From: Chitinophaga rhizosphaerae
GTDB taxonomy: Bacteria > Bacteroidota > Bacteroidia > Chitinophagales > Chitinophagaceae
Length of the DNA stretch: 64,000 nucleotides
Direction of reading: 5' to 3'
NCBI RefSeq assembly: GCF_003958645.1
Contig: NZ_RXLO01000009.1
Span: forward strand, 124,001-188,000
Shown here: in pieces, positions 9,948 to 17,654 of the stretch
How the letters are laid out: every line of letters starts with the position of its first letter
How positions within the stretch are numbered: position 1 is the stretch's first letter
Notes under the pieces: generated by a model
What the model saw: only the letters and a program-made list of their open reading frames with translations
Databases searched by the model: none
Told to the model about the DNA's origin: nothing
Translations under genes and position numbers: made by a program

Positions 9948-10070
9948 TTGAATTTAAAATTGTCCCCGAATTGACTGTACATTTGCTGCCGCCCGGCAAA
10001 TTCCGGTTTCGCACCCCGTCGTGGATATATTAATTTTTTCCACAACATTATATAGATAAATAAAAACATA

Positions 10071-10078
10071 TATTTTTG
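10071..10078 (+). promoter_or_regulatory. -7 element abutting the glycosyltransferase start
   Basis: TATTTTTG matches TAnnTTTG and ends only six bases before the ATG at 10085. Transcription would begin at or very near the start codon, giving a leaderless or nearly leaderless mRNA. Confidence 0.5.
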
Positions 10079-10084
10079 ACCCTT

Positions 10085-11224
10085 ATGTCAGATAATCTGG
10101 GCTTGATCTTCTTCTATACTTTCGCCGCGATCGCGGGCATCCAGGTATTGTATTACCTGATATTTTTTTCCCGCGTAGCGTTTTACCGCCGCGATTTCGA
10201 CCTCGACCATCCGCCAGCCGAAGACATGTCGGTCATCATCTGCGCAAAAAACGAGGAAAGGAGCCTTCCCATGAACCTCCCCACCGTGCTGCAGCAGCGG
10301 TACCATGTGCACGCCACCCCGTCTTACGAAGTGATTGTGGTGAACGACAATTCGGAAGACGATTCCAAATATTACCTCGCCTCTATCGAGAACGGTTATC
10401 CACATTACCGCCACATCGAGATCAAGCAGGCCGCCAAATTCATTCCCGGCAAAAAATACCCCCTGTCCATCGGAATCAAAGGCGCGAAGCACGACACGGT
10501 GGTGCTGACGGACGCCGACTGCAAACCGGGTTCCATCCACTGGCTGTCGATGATGGCGCAGGGATTCGCCGGCGGCAAGGAGATCGTGCTGGGATATGGC
10601 CCCTATTACAAGAAACCCGGCTTCCTGAACAAGGTCATCCGTTACGAGACCTTCTTCAGCGCCCTCCAGTACCTGTCTTTCGCCCTTTCCGGCATCCCGT
10701 ATATGGGCGTAGGCCGTAACCTGGCGTATAAGAAAGACCTGTTTTTCCGCCACAAAGGCTTCACCGCACACCAGCATATCGCTTCGGGCGACGATGACCT
10801 GTTCGTGAACCGCGCCGCTACCAGCAAGAACACCGGTGTGGTGATCGACAAAATGGCATTCGCCTATTCCGAGCCGAAGCGCAAGTGGAAGCACTGGTTC
10901 AGCCAGAAAACCCGGCACATGTCTACGGGCCGCTATTACCGCCCGGTACACAAATTCCTGCTGGGGCTCTTCTCCCTCACGCATTTCCTCTTCTACCCGG
11001 CTCTCGTGCTCGCGCTGTTTTATACGCCCATGCTGTATTTCACGCTCGGCATCCTGGGGCTTCGGATCATCACCCAAACCGTCATTTCCGGCTTCGCCCT
11101 CAAAACCCTCGACGAGCGCGACCTGTTCTGGTACGTTTGGCTGATGGACATTCTCATGTTCCTATATTATGTTATCTTCACGCCCGCGTTGTTCTTCGCG
11201 AAAGGAAAGAACAAGTGGAAATAG
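10085..11224 (+). CDS. Membrane family 2 glycosyltransferase
   Basis: A 379-residue inner-membrane GT2 enzyme. An N-terminal membrane helix (about residues 5-30) is followed by a GT-A catalytic domain with SVIICAKNEE, EVIVVNDNSEDD, VVLTDADCKP (the DxD-like metal site) and the GDDDLFVNR acceptor motif. At least two membrane helices come at the C-terminus (FLLGLFSLTHFLFYPALVL and later). The donor and acceptor cannot be read from the sequence. It probably makes a lipid-linked or surface glycan. The ATG at 10085 is preferred to an upstream TTG because of the promoter element just before it. rsmG begins two bases after its stop, so the two are likely co-transcribed. Confidence 0.87.
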   Translation: MSDNLGLIFFYTFAAIAGIQVLYYLIFFSRVAFYRRDFDLDHPPAEDMSVIICAKNEERSLPMNLPTVLQQRYHVHATPSYEVIVVNDNSEDDSKYYLASIENGYPHYRHIEIKQAAKFIPGKKYPLSIGIKGAKHDTVVLTDADCKPGSIHWLSMMAQGFAGGKEIVLGYGPYYKKPGFLNKVIRYETFFSALQYLSFALSGIPYMGVGRNLAYKKDLFFRHKGFTAHQHIASGDDDLFVNRAATSKNTGVVIDKMAFAYSEPKRKWKHWFSQKTRHMSTGRYYRPVHKFLLGLFSLTHFLFYPALVLALFYTPMLYFTLGILGLRIITQTVISGFALKTLDERDLFWYVWLMDILMFLYYVIFTPALFFAKGKNKWK

Positions 11225-11225
11225 C

Positions 11226-11843
11226 ATGGAGCAGATTTTAAAGTATTTCAGTGATTTTACCCCCCGGCAGCTCGAGCAGTTCGAACAGCTGGGGCCTTTA
11301 TACAAAGAGTGGAACGAGAAGATCAACGTGATCTCCCGGAAAGACATCGAGTCCCTTTACGAAAAGCATGTGCTTCACTCCCTGGCCATCGCCGCCGTGG
11401 CCGATCTGCCCGCCGGCTGGCAGGTGGTGGACCTGGGCACGGGGGGCGGCTTCCCCGGCATTCCCCTGGCGATCTTCTTCCCTGAAGTGAAGTTCCATCT
11501 CGTAGACTCGATCGGTAAAAAACTGAAAGTGGTGGAAGCGGTCGCGGAAGGGTTGGAACTGAAAAACGTGACCGTCCAGCACACCCGTGTAGAAGATATC
11601 AGGAACCGTAAGTTCGACCTGGTGGTTTCCCGCGCGGTGGCGCCCCTGAAAGACCTTTGGCGCTGGAGCAAACCCCTCATCAAAAAACCCGCGGCAGCCG
11701 GCCCCACCGGCCTCATTTGCCTCAAAGGCGGCGACCTGGCCGCCGAGATCAGCGAAAGCGGCGTACGCCCCAAAATGGTGCCGATCTATAAACTCTTCCC
11801 CGAAGAATTTTTCCAGGAAAAATACGTGGTGTCGGTCCAATAG
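11226..11843 (+). CDS. rsmG: 16S rRNA (guanine-527-N7)-methyltransferase
   Basis: A 205-residue SAM-dependent methyltransferase of the RsmG (GidB) family that modifies G527 of 16S rRNA. It shows NVISRKD, HVLHSL, the SAM loop DLGTGGGFPGIPLAI and the VVSRAVAPL motif. The ATG at 11226 matches the family N-terminus and nearly abuts the glycosyltransferase stop, suggesting one transcript. Its stop codon directly touches the stop of the convergent CDF exporter gene. Confidence 0.96.
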   Translation: MEQILKYFSDFTPRQLEQFEQLGPLYKEWNEKINVISRKDIESLYEKHVLHSLAIAAVADLPAGWQVVDLGTGGGFPGIPLAIFFPEVKFHLVDSIGKKLKVVEAVAEGLELKNVTVQHTRVEDIRNRKFDLVVSRAVAPLKDLWRWSKPLIKKPAAAGPTGLICLKGGDLAAEISESGVRPKMVPIYKLFPEEFFQEKYVVSVQ

Positions 11844-12746
11844 TCAGAACCCGGCCTGCTCGCCGGTATGGCTGTATTCCGTTTCCAATGTGGCGTGAAC
11901 GATGTTGAGCGATTCGAGCAGCTGCTTGAGGTCGCGCTTCACCCGTTCCACCTCCTCCCCCGTCAGCGCCTCATCTATCGTTACGTGCGCCGTCAGCGCG
12001 TTTTCCGTGGTGCTCACGGCCCAGATGTGGACGTGATGCATGTCTACCACCCCGGGAATCCCCCGCGCCTGTTCCTCCACCTTTTCCACCGTAATGCCGC
12101 CCGGAACGCCGTCGAGCGACAGGCGCAGGCTGTCCCGCATCAGTCCCCAGGTGCTGTACACGATCACGATCATCACGAGCAGGCTCACGGCGGCGTCTAT
12201 CCAGAACCATCCGGTAAACAGTATCGCGAGCCCCGCCATCACGGTGCCCAGCGAAACGAGGGCGTCTGCCACCAGGTGGAGGTATGCGCCCTTGATATTC
12301 AGGTCTTTATCTTTATCTTTCAGGAACAGCAGCGCGGAAGCGGCATTGATGAGGATGCCCACCCCGGCCACGACGGCCACCGTTCCCCCGGCCAGCGGCA
12401 CCGGATGTTGCAGCCGGCGGATCGCCGATACGCCGATAGCGCCCACGGCCACCAGGAGAATGACGGCATTCAATAATGAAATGAGGATGGTACTTTTTCG
12501 GTAGCCGTACGTATACTGTGAGGTTGGCGGGATGCGCGCCAGCCGGAAGGCCACCAACGACAGGCCCAGGCTGGCCACGTCGCTCAGGTTATGGCCTGCG
12601 TCTGACAGCAGTGCCAGCGAACCTGTAGCCACGCCCATGGCGGCTTCCACGGTCACGAACAGGAGGTTCAGGCCGATCCCTATGAGGAAAGCCCGGTTCA
12701 GCTGGCCGGATAGCGGTGTGGAAGATGGGGCGTGGTCGTGCATCAT
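11844..12746 (-). CDS. Cation diffusion facilitator metal exporter (CzcD/ZitB-like)
   Basis: A 300-residue CDF transporter that probably exports zinc or a similar divalent cation by proton antiport. Six membrane helices are evident. The TM2 metal-site motif is DAGHNLSDV and the TM5 motif is HLVADALVS, the HxxxD pair pattern typical of zinc CDFs. A cytoplasmic ferredoxin-like domain follows (residues about 205-290, containing DMHHVHIW). A short His-rich start (MMHDH) may bind metal. The start could be either of two adjacent ATG codons at 12746 and 12743. It diverges from the sigma-factor cluster. Confidence 0.93.
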   Translation of the reverse strand: MMHDHAPSSTPLSGQLNRAFLIGIGLNLLFVTVEAAMGVATGSLALLSDAGHNLSDVASLGLSLVAFRLARIPPTSQYTYGYRKSTILISLLNAVILLVAVGAIGVSAIRRLQHPVPLAGGTVAVVAGVGILINAASALLFLKDKDKDLNIKGAYLHLVADALVSLGTVMAGLAILFTGWFWIDAAVSLLVMIVIVYSTWGLMRDSLRLSLDGVPGGITVEKVEEQARGIPGVVDMHHVHIWAVSTTENALTAHVTIDEALTGEEVERVKRDLKQLLESLNIVHATLETEYSHTGEQAGF

Positions 12747-12823
12747 ATAAAATTACAAGGACCGGTAAAAAAAGTTCGGAAATCCTACAATATGCGGCCT
12801 ACCCGTTCGTCTTTAACCATAAG

Positions 12824-13414
12824 ATGAACGAGTGGCTCTCCATAAAAAAACCCATGGCCCTGGAACAAAACGAGCGCATACAGCGAACGGTGGAAAAAGA
12901 ACGCCAACGGCTCCTGCAATTCATCCGGAAACGGGTGGACGACAGCGCCGATGCGGAAGATATTCTGCAAGACGTGCTGTACCAGTTCACCCAGTACCTC
13001 CGCGGAGGCTCGCCGATCGAATCCCTCACCGGATGGCTCTTCGCCGTAGCCCGCAACCGCATAACAGACTGGTTCCGAAAGAAGAAGGAAGACCGTTTCT
13101 CCGACCACGCACTCGAGGGCGCGGATGGAGACGGCCCCCTCTACCTGTCAGACATCCTCGCCGCGGCGGATTCCCGGACCGATGAGCCCATGCTCCGCAA
13201 GTTCATGTCGGAAGCCATCACGGAAGCGATCGACGAACTACCGGAAGATCAACGGTTTGTATTCCTTCAGCACGAAGTCGAAGGCAAACCTTTCAAACAG
13301 ATCGCGGAAATGACCGGTGTGCCCGTCAACACACTGCTCTCCCGCAAAAGATACGCCGTGCTTTACCTCCGGGAAAGGCTGGCACAATTGTATAACGAAT
13401 TGAAAAACGTATAA
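12824..13414 (+). CDS. Sigma-70 family (ECF-type) RNA polymerase sigma factor
   Basis: About 196 residues with region 2 (DSADAEDILQDVLYQF, then GWLFAVARNRITDWFRKKK) and region 4 (IDELPEDQRFVFLQHEVEG, then FKQIAEMTGVPVNTLLSRK). It recruits RNA polymerase to a private regulon. The start is uncertain: the ATG at 12824 is listed and another ATG at 12854 is equally plausible. The open frame reaches further upstream, but that part overlaps the CDF gene and is not conserved. It is followed after four bases by a small membrane protein that may act on it, and then by an HMA-like protein, so the three look like one stress or metal-response unit. Confidence 0.92.
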   Translation: MNEWLSIKKPMALEQNERIQRTVEKERQRLLQFIRKRVDDSADAEDILQDVLYQFTQYLRGGSPIESLTGWLFAVARNRITDWFRKKKEDRFSDHALEGADGDGPLYLSDILAAADSRTDEPMLRKFMSEAITEAIDELPEDQRFVFLQHEVEGKPFKQIAEMTGVPVNTLLSRKRYAVLYLRERLAQLYNELKNV

Positions 13415-13418
13415 TAAG

Positions 13419-13796
13419 ATGAGGCACAATAAAGGACTGAAAGCATTGAAAATCGTAGGATTCGTCATCCTCGGCATCGCCTGCGTCACCGCATTCGGAT
13501 TTGCCATCATGCTACTCTGGAACTGGCTCGTACCCGAGCTTTTCCACGGCCCCGTCATCAACTTCTGGCAAGCCCTCGGCCTGTTCATCCTTTCCAAAAT
13601 CCTTTTCGGCGGATTTATGAAAGACCATGACAAGAAAAATAACTGTAAAAAAAGAAAGTGGGAACGGATGCAGGAAAAAATGGAACACCTGTCGCCCGAA
13701 CAGAAAGAAAAACTGAAAAGCCATTTCGATCGTTGCGGATGGGGCAGAAGATGGGAACGCGACGAAGAAACGCCCGCCGAAAAACCGGCGGAATAA
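13419..13796 (+). CDS. Small membrane protein linked to the sigma factor
   Basis: 125 residues with two predicted membrane helices (about 11-35 and 44-66), followed by a highly charged soluble tail with KKRKWERMQEKMEHLSPEQK, a predicted amphipathic helix or coiled coil. It has no recognisable anti-sigma domain such as FecR or RseA. The gene starts four bases after the sigma-factor stop, so it is almost certainly co-translated. Proteins of this shape often follow ECF sigma genes in Bacteroidota. A role in restraining the sigma factor is an inference. Confidence 0.7.
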   Translation: MRHNKGLKALKIVGFVILGIACVTAFGFAIMLLWNWLVPELFHGPVINFWQALGLFILSKILFGGFMKDHDKKNNCKKRKWERMQEKMEHLSPEQKEKLKSHFDRCGWGRRWERDEETPAEKPAE

Positions 13797-13822
13797 CCTT
13801 TCAAACATCCAAAACCTGACAT

Positions 13823-14065
13823 ATGCAACGCCATCTCTCCGTATCTGTAAAAGCCAATATTGGAATATTCAAGACCAATATCGGCACCATGAAAGCCCGT
13901 AAAACCATTATCAGTGCAATTTGTAATACCTTTGAAGTAACGTCCTGCAACGTTGACATCGAAGACTGCGACAAGGTACTTCGTGTCGTGGACATGAAAG
14001 TCGACGAAGGGTCCATGATCCGCTTCGTCCGCGAGCAGGGCTTCGAATGCGATGTGTTGGAATGA
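13823..14065 (+). CDS. HMA-like small protein lacking the metal-binding CxxC
   Basis: 80 residues with the beta-alpha-beta-beta-alpha-beta pattern of heavy-metal-associated/ferredoxin-like domains (VTSCNVDIEDCDKVLRVV, then a helix ending in EQGFECDVLE). The usual GMTCxxC loop near the N-terminus is replaced by NIGTMKA, so classical Cu(I) binding is unlikely. Three cysteines lie elsewhere. It lies 26 bases after the membrane protein and ahead of a DinB-like gene and is probably part of the sigma-factor operon. Similar proteins are common and uncharacterised in Bacteroidota. Confidence 0.65.
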   Translation: MQRHLSVSVKANIGIFKTNIGTMKARKTIISAICNTFEVTSCNVDIEDCDKVLRVVDMKVDEGSMIRFVREQGFECDVLE

Positions 14066-14078
14066 AACCCTCCCAATT

Positions 14079-14639
14079 ATGCAAAAACCAGAGATTCAGC
14101 AACTTTTAGATAAAAGCTTTTCAGATTTCACCACATTTATCGGCACCCTGTCCGACCATCGGTTTATTGTTTCCCCGGAAGGGAAATGGTCGGCCGGCCA
14201 GCAGCTCGACCATCTGATCCGCAGCGCCAAACCCGTCAATACAGCCCTTTCCACTCCCAGGTTCTTCCTCCGCTGGTTCGGCAAACCCGCCAAAGCATCG
14301 CGCAGTTTCGAGGAAATCCGCGACGAATACCGCGACCGGTTGCAGCATGGCGCCGTGTCTACCCGGCCGTACATCCCGCCCGTAACGGAAATCGGGCAAC
14401 GGGAAACGCTTCTCAAACAGTTCGGCCAGCAGAAATCGAAAATGATCGAACTGATGGGCAATTGGGACGAGGCCGAGCTCGACCGCTACCAGCTTCCCCA
14501 TCCCCTGCTGGGAAAATTAACGACCCGGGAAGTGCTCTATTTCACCATTTATCACAATTATCACCACCTCCACACCCTCCAGTTGCGCGAAAAACCCGAG
14601 CAACCCTGGCCAACCCAGCTCGAACGCGTGATTTTCTAA
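14079..14639 (+). CDS. DinB-like four-helix protein
   Basis: 186 residues from the ATG at 14079, a start that avoids overlap with the upstream gene. It shows the DinB/YfiT-type helical bundle with a metal-site His in QQLDHLIRSA and a C-terminal YHNYHHLHTLQLRE, the three-histidine nickel/zinc pattern of the superfamily. Members act as metal-dependent thiol transferases or hydrolases, but the substrate here is unknown. It begins 14 bases after the HMA-like gene and is likely the last gene of that operon. Confidence 0.82.
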   Translation: MQKPEIQQLLDKSFSDFTTFIGTLSDHRFIVSPEGKWSAGQQLDHLIRSAKPVNTALSTPRFFLRWFGKPAKASRSFEEIRDEYRDRLQHGAVSTRPYIPPVTEIGQRETLLKQFGQQKSKMIELMGNWDEAELDRYQLPHPLLGKLTTREVLYFTIYHNYHHLHTLQLREKPEQPWPTQLERVIF

Positions 14640-14659
14640 AAAATTTTTCGGGGACGATA

Positions 14660-14690
14660 GGGGTAAAATCCCGCTCGCGTGTTATACATT
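14660..14690 (+). promoter_or_regulatory. Possible promoter/regulatory stretch of the FecI-type operon
   Basis: The stretch between the DinB stop and the ECF sigma gene holds an A/T run, then GATAGGGGTAAAA and CGCTCGCGTGTTA. I recall similar GGGG-TA stretches ahead of FecI-type genes in this family, but cannot confirm it here. No exact TAnnTTTG is present. Confidence 0.3.
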
Positions 14691-14730
14691 GCGAAGACAG
14701 GCCCGTTTACCGGCGCCGCATAACCCGACA

Positions 14731-15297
14731 TTGGACAGCAACGGCAATAAATACCTGGCTACTAACTTTCAGTCCGTTTTTCATACCTGGTATGGAAAAC
14801 TGCATCGCTATGCACATACCTTGCTGAAAGACCCGGACGAAGCCAACGACGCCGTGCAGGCCGTGTTTTCGCGGTTATGGGAAAAGATGGAGGAGCTGAA
14901 AGACCAGGAAGACATCGGCCCTTACCTCTACCGTTCCGTCCACAACCATTGCCTCAACCATATCCGGAAGGAAGGGAACGGCAAAAAGTATGCGGACTGG
15001 CTGGCGCGCCACGAGGCCGGCACCACGGGAGACGCAGGCGCCAAACTGGCCGTGGCGGAACTGAGCACCCGGATCGGCGAAGCCCTCGACGCATTGCCCC
15101 CGCAATGCCGCCTGATCTTCACCCTCAGCCGGGAACAGGGCAAGAAATACGCGGAAATCGCGGAAACATTGTCGCTTTCCGTTAAAACCGTGGAAACGCA
15201 AATGAGCAAGGCGCTGCGCATCCTGCGGGAAAAACTCGCGGATTATATCGCTTTGGGCGGCGCAGCGTATTTATATATCGATAAATTGCTATCTTAA
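14731..15297 (+). CDS. ECF sigma factor, FecI type
   Basis: About 188 residues with sigma region 2 (AHTLLKDPDEANDAVQAVF, then RLWEKMEELK and YLYRSVHNHCLNHIRK) and region 4 (ALDALPPQCRLIFTLSREQ, then KKYAEIAETLSLSVKTVETQ). The start is uncertain: the open frame has only TTG codons upstream (14689 and 14731), and 14731 is chosen for family length. It is followed after eight bases by a FecR anti-sigma gene and then an STN-domain gene, the standard order of a surface-signalling cascade. No SusC-type TonB-dependent receptor follows in this case. Confidence 0.93.
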   Translation: MDSNGNKYLATNFQSVFHTWYGKLHRYAHTLLKDPDEANDAVQAVFSRLWEKMEELKDQEDIGPYLYRSVHNHCLNHIRKEGNGKKYADWLARHEAGTTGDAGAKLAVAELSTRIGEALDALPPQCRLIFTLSREQGKKYAEIAETLSLSVKTVETQMSKALRILREKLADYIALGGAAYLYIDKLLS

Positions 15298-15305
15298 AAC
15301 CGGAC

Positions 15306-16271
15306 TTGAGCGAACAAACACATATCACCGTCACCGACGAGCTGCTCGTAAGGTTCCTGGCCGGAGAGGCGGGTCCGGACGAGGCTATGGCCGTAGGCCT
15401 GTGGCTGGAAACGCCCGCCAACGCCGCCGCTTTCGAAAAGCTGCAGCAGGCATGGGATACCTCCGGCCCGGGGCGCCCATATACAGCGCCAGACGTACCG
15501 GCCGCGTGGCTGCAATGGCGACAGGCGCGGCAAGCCGCCAAAGTCCGCCGCATCTGGCCGCAATGGGCGGCGGCAGCATTGGTTCTGCTGGCGGGGAGCG
15601 CGTGGTTCCTCCTGCGCAACGATCCCGCGGAAATCGGGAAGGACTTTGTTGTCGAATCCGGCGTAACGGAAAAGCGGCATGTTTTGCCCGATGGTTCCGA
15701 AACGATCCTTCAACCAGGCGCCAAAGTGACTTACCCGGCACCGGAAGAAAACGGCAGATTCGCTGAACTGACAGGCAGCGCCACGTTCCACGCAAAAGCC
15801 GATCCGCAGCATCCGTTTACCGTACAGGCCGGCCCGTTAACGATCCGTGTGGTAGGCACTACTTTCGAAGTGAAACAATATACAGACAGCATCACCGTTT
15901 CCGTGCGCGATGGCGCCGTGATGGCCATCGGGCAAAAGGACAGCCTGCTGCTGAAAGCCGGCATGAGAACGAATTACCTCCTGCAGGAAGCCCGTTTCAC
16001 GACCCAACATTCGCTGTTGCCCGGCGGCCGGCCATCCAAAACGGTGTTCGAATTCAACGATACGCCGCTGGGAGAAGCCGTGCAGAAGCTTTCCGACGCA
16101 TACGGCATCCCCGTTTTGCTGGACAATCCCGCATTGGCGGATTGCCGCATCAATACTTCATTTACCGACAAACCGCTGGATTATGTGCTGACCGTGATCA
16201 CGGAATCTCTGCGGCTGGAATACCGCAAAGCCAACGATACGGTTTACATTTATGGAAATGCTTGTGAATAG
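15306..16271 (+). CDS. FecR-family anti-sigma factor
   Basis: 321 residues with a cytoplasmic N-terminal anti-sigma part (LLVRFLAGEAGPDE, about 1-75), a single membrane helix (AAAALVLLAGSAWFLL, about 80-98), a periplasmic FecR domain (VLPDGSETILQPGAKVTYP through TIRVVGTTFEVKQY) and a C-terminal DUF4974-like domain (FNDTPLGEAVQKLSDAYG, then LDYVLTVITESLRLEY). It should hold the preceding sigma factor at the membrane until a receptor signals. The start is a TTG at 15306, eight bases after the sigma stop. The last 20 bases overlap the next gene. Confidence 0.93.
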   Translation: MSEQTHITVTDELLVRFLAGEAGPDEAMAVGLWLETPANAAAFEKLQQAWDTSGPGRPYTAPDVPAAWLQWRQARQAAKVRRIWPQWAAAALVLLAGSAWFLLRNDPAEIGKDFVVESGVTEKRHVLPDGSETILQPGAKVTYPAPEENGRFAELTGSATFHAKADPQHPFTVQAGPLTIRVVGTTFEVKQYTDSITVSVRDGAVMAIGQKDSLLLKAGMRTNYLLQEARFTTQHSLLPGGRPSKTVFEFNDTPLGEAVQKLSDAYGIPVLLDNPALADCRINTSFTDKPLDYVLTVITESLRLEYRKANDTVYIYGNACE

Positions 16272-17583
16272 GCGGTGGTTGCGATGGTGGCCCCTGGCGT
16301 TGCTCTTTTTCGCCCTCCGTTCGACGGGGCAGGACGCTTTGCGCAAGCGGGTTTCACTGCCTTCCACGGTGATCGCCGCGGGCGAATTGCGCCAGGAAAT
16401 CTCCCGGCAAACCGGGCTCCAGTTTTCCTTCGGTTCCAACACCATCCGGCCGGGTCAAATGATCCGGCTGCCGCGAAAGGACTTCACCGCGAAAGCGCTG
16501 CTGGATGTCATGAAACTACAGCTGAAAGCGGATTACAAAGTCTACAAGGACCATATCATCTTCACGAAACATTCCCAAACCCGGAATGGTGCGAATCGTC
16601 TGGCGGATGTGCGCGCACATCAAAAAAAGCAACCGACTCCGGATGCGGACAAGCTGACGGGTAAATTGGATAAGACGGGCAAGTCAGCGGATGGAGGTGC
16701 CGGTCAAAAAATCAATTCCAAACCTAACACAGATAACCTGGTTGGTAAATTGGACAAGCCACGGCCGGCGGAAGCACGCCTCCATCAAAAAGATGCTTCC
16801 GCGTATTTCGCCACATCGCGAACAAACACGGAAAATACAACAAGCCCCGCACAAAGGAATCCCGGCTACATCCAGTTATCCGCCGGTCCGTCCAGCCCAA
16901 CCGTTTACGCAGACGAACGCCTACGCCAGCGCGCCTATCGCCTCACACCGGAACGCCGCGACACTCCGCGTACCATCGCGGAACCTCCCGGCGGCGCCCC
17001 GGCTTTCCGGCAACGCAAATCCAGGTTCGGCAACGGCAACGGCCTGTTCAGCCGGTATACAGCGACGGGTATGGAAGTCACAGAATACTTCCCCGCCAAC
17101 GCCGTGCTCAAAGCCGGCCTACCCGTGCTCCACGGCATCATCGGGTATAGCAGCAACATCTCCCACGGATCGCTGCGCTACGGCGCCGGCTCCCGGTGGA
17201 CGATCACCGATCGCTGGCATGCCCAGGCCCAATTCACGACAGGCTTCGTGGTAAAAAACCTCCTCTCCGATTCGGGCATTATCATCCCGAAAACCATCCG
17301 GATCAAGGAAACGCTCCACCGCATCGGGATACAGGCAGAACGTACGCTGGGGAAACGTTGGTCGCTGGTGGGAGGATTGTCGTGGAACATGCTCAACAGG
17401 ACCAACACCGATGAAGGAGCACGCCTGGCACCGGGAGACCGCGCCCTCAGCGATCCCGTTCCAGACGAAGGCTACCGCGCCGTAAAACCGCGCTACACCT
17501 TTTCCTCCCGGTTCGATGCATCCAGTAAAACCTGGAAAGACCGCTGGCTGGGGATCCATGTCGGCATATATCTCCGTTTCTGA
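16252..17583 (+). CDS. STN-domain outer-membrane-like protein with a non-receptor C-terminus
   Basis: 443 residues with a signal peptide (WWPLALLFFALRSTGQ) and an STN domain at about 35-105 (AGELRQEISRQTGLQFSF, then FTAKALLDVMKLQL). Next comes a low-complexity Lys/Asp-rich linker with a repeated TDNLVGKLDK-type unit (about 130-180). The C-terminal 170 residues look like beta strands and end in GIHVGIYLRF, an outer-membrane-protein-like terminal Phe. It is far too short for a TonB-dependent barrel receptor, the usual partner in this slot. It may be a private signal sensor for the FecI/FecR pair, which is an inference. It overlaps fecR by 20 bases. Confidence 0.75.
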   Translation: MEMLVNRRWLRWWPLALLFFALRSTGQDALRKRVSLPSTVIAAGELRQEISRQTGLQFSFGSNTIRPGQMIRLPRKDFTAKALLDVMKLQLKADYKVYKDHIIFTKHSQTRNGANRLADVRAHQKKQPTPDADKLTGKLDKTGKSADGGAGQKINSKPNTDNLVGKLDKPRPAEARLHQKDASAYFATSRTNTENTTSPAQRNPGYIQLSAGPSSPTVYADERLRQRAYRLTPERRDTPRTIAEPPGGAPAFRQRKSRFGNGNGLFSRYTATGMEVTEYFPANAVLKAGLPVLHGIIGYSSNISHGSLRYGAGSRWTITDRWHAQAQFTTGFVVKNLLSDSGIIIPKTIRIKETLHRIGIQAERTLGKRWSLVGGLSWNMLNRTNTDEGARLAPGDRALSDPVPDEGYRAVKPRYTFSSRFDASSKTWKDRWLGIHVGIYLRF

Positions 17584-17654
17584 TTTTTTTTGACTGTACG
17601 TTCAGGGTAAGCCTGCGGATGCGTGTGTTACAGGGAAACCAATTCGGAGAAACC

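Noticed and set aside
9916..10014. N-terminal extension of tgt from the ATG at 10014
   Set aside because: Residues are not conserved in TGT and the likely transcript start lies downstream of that ATG.
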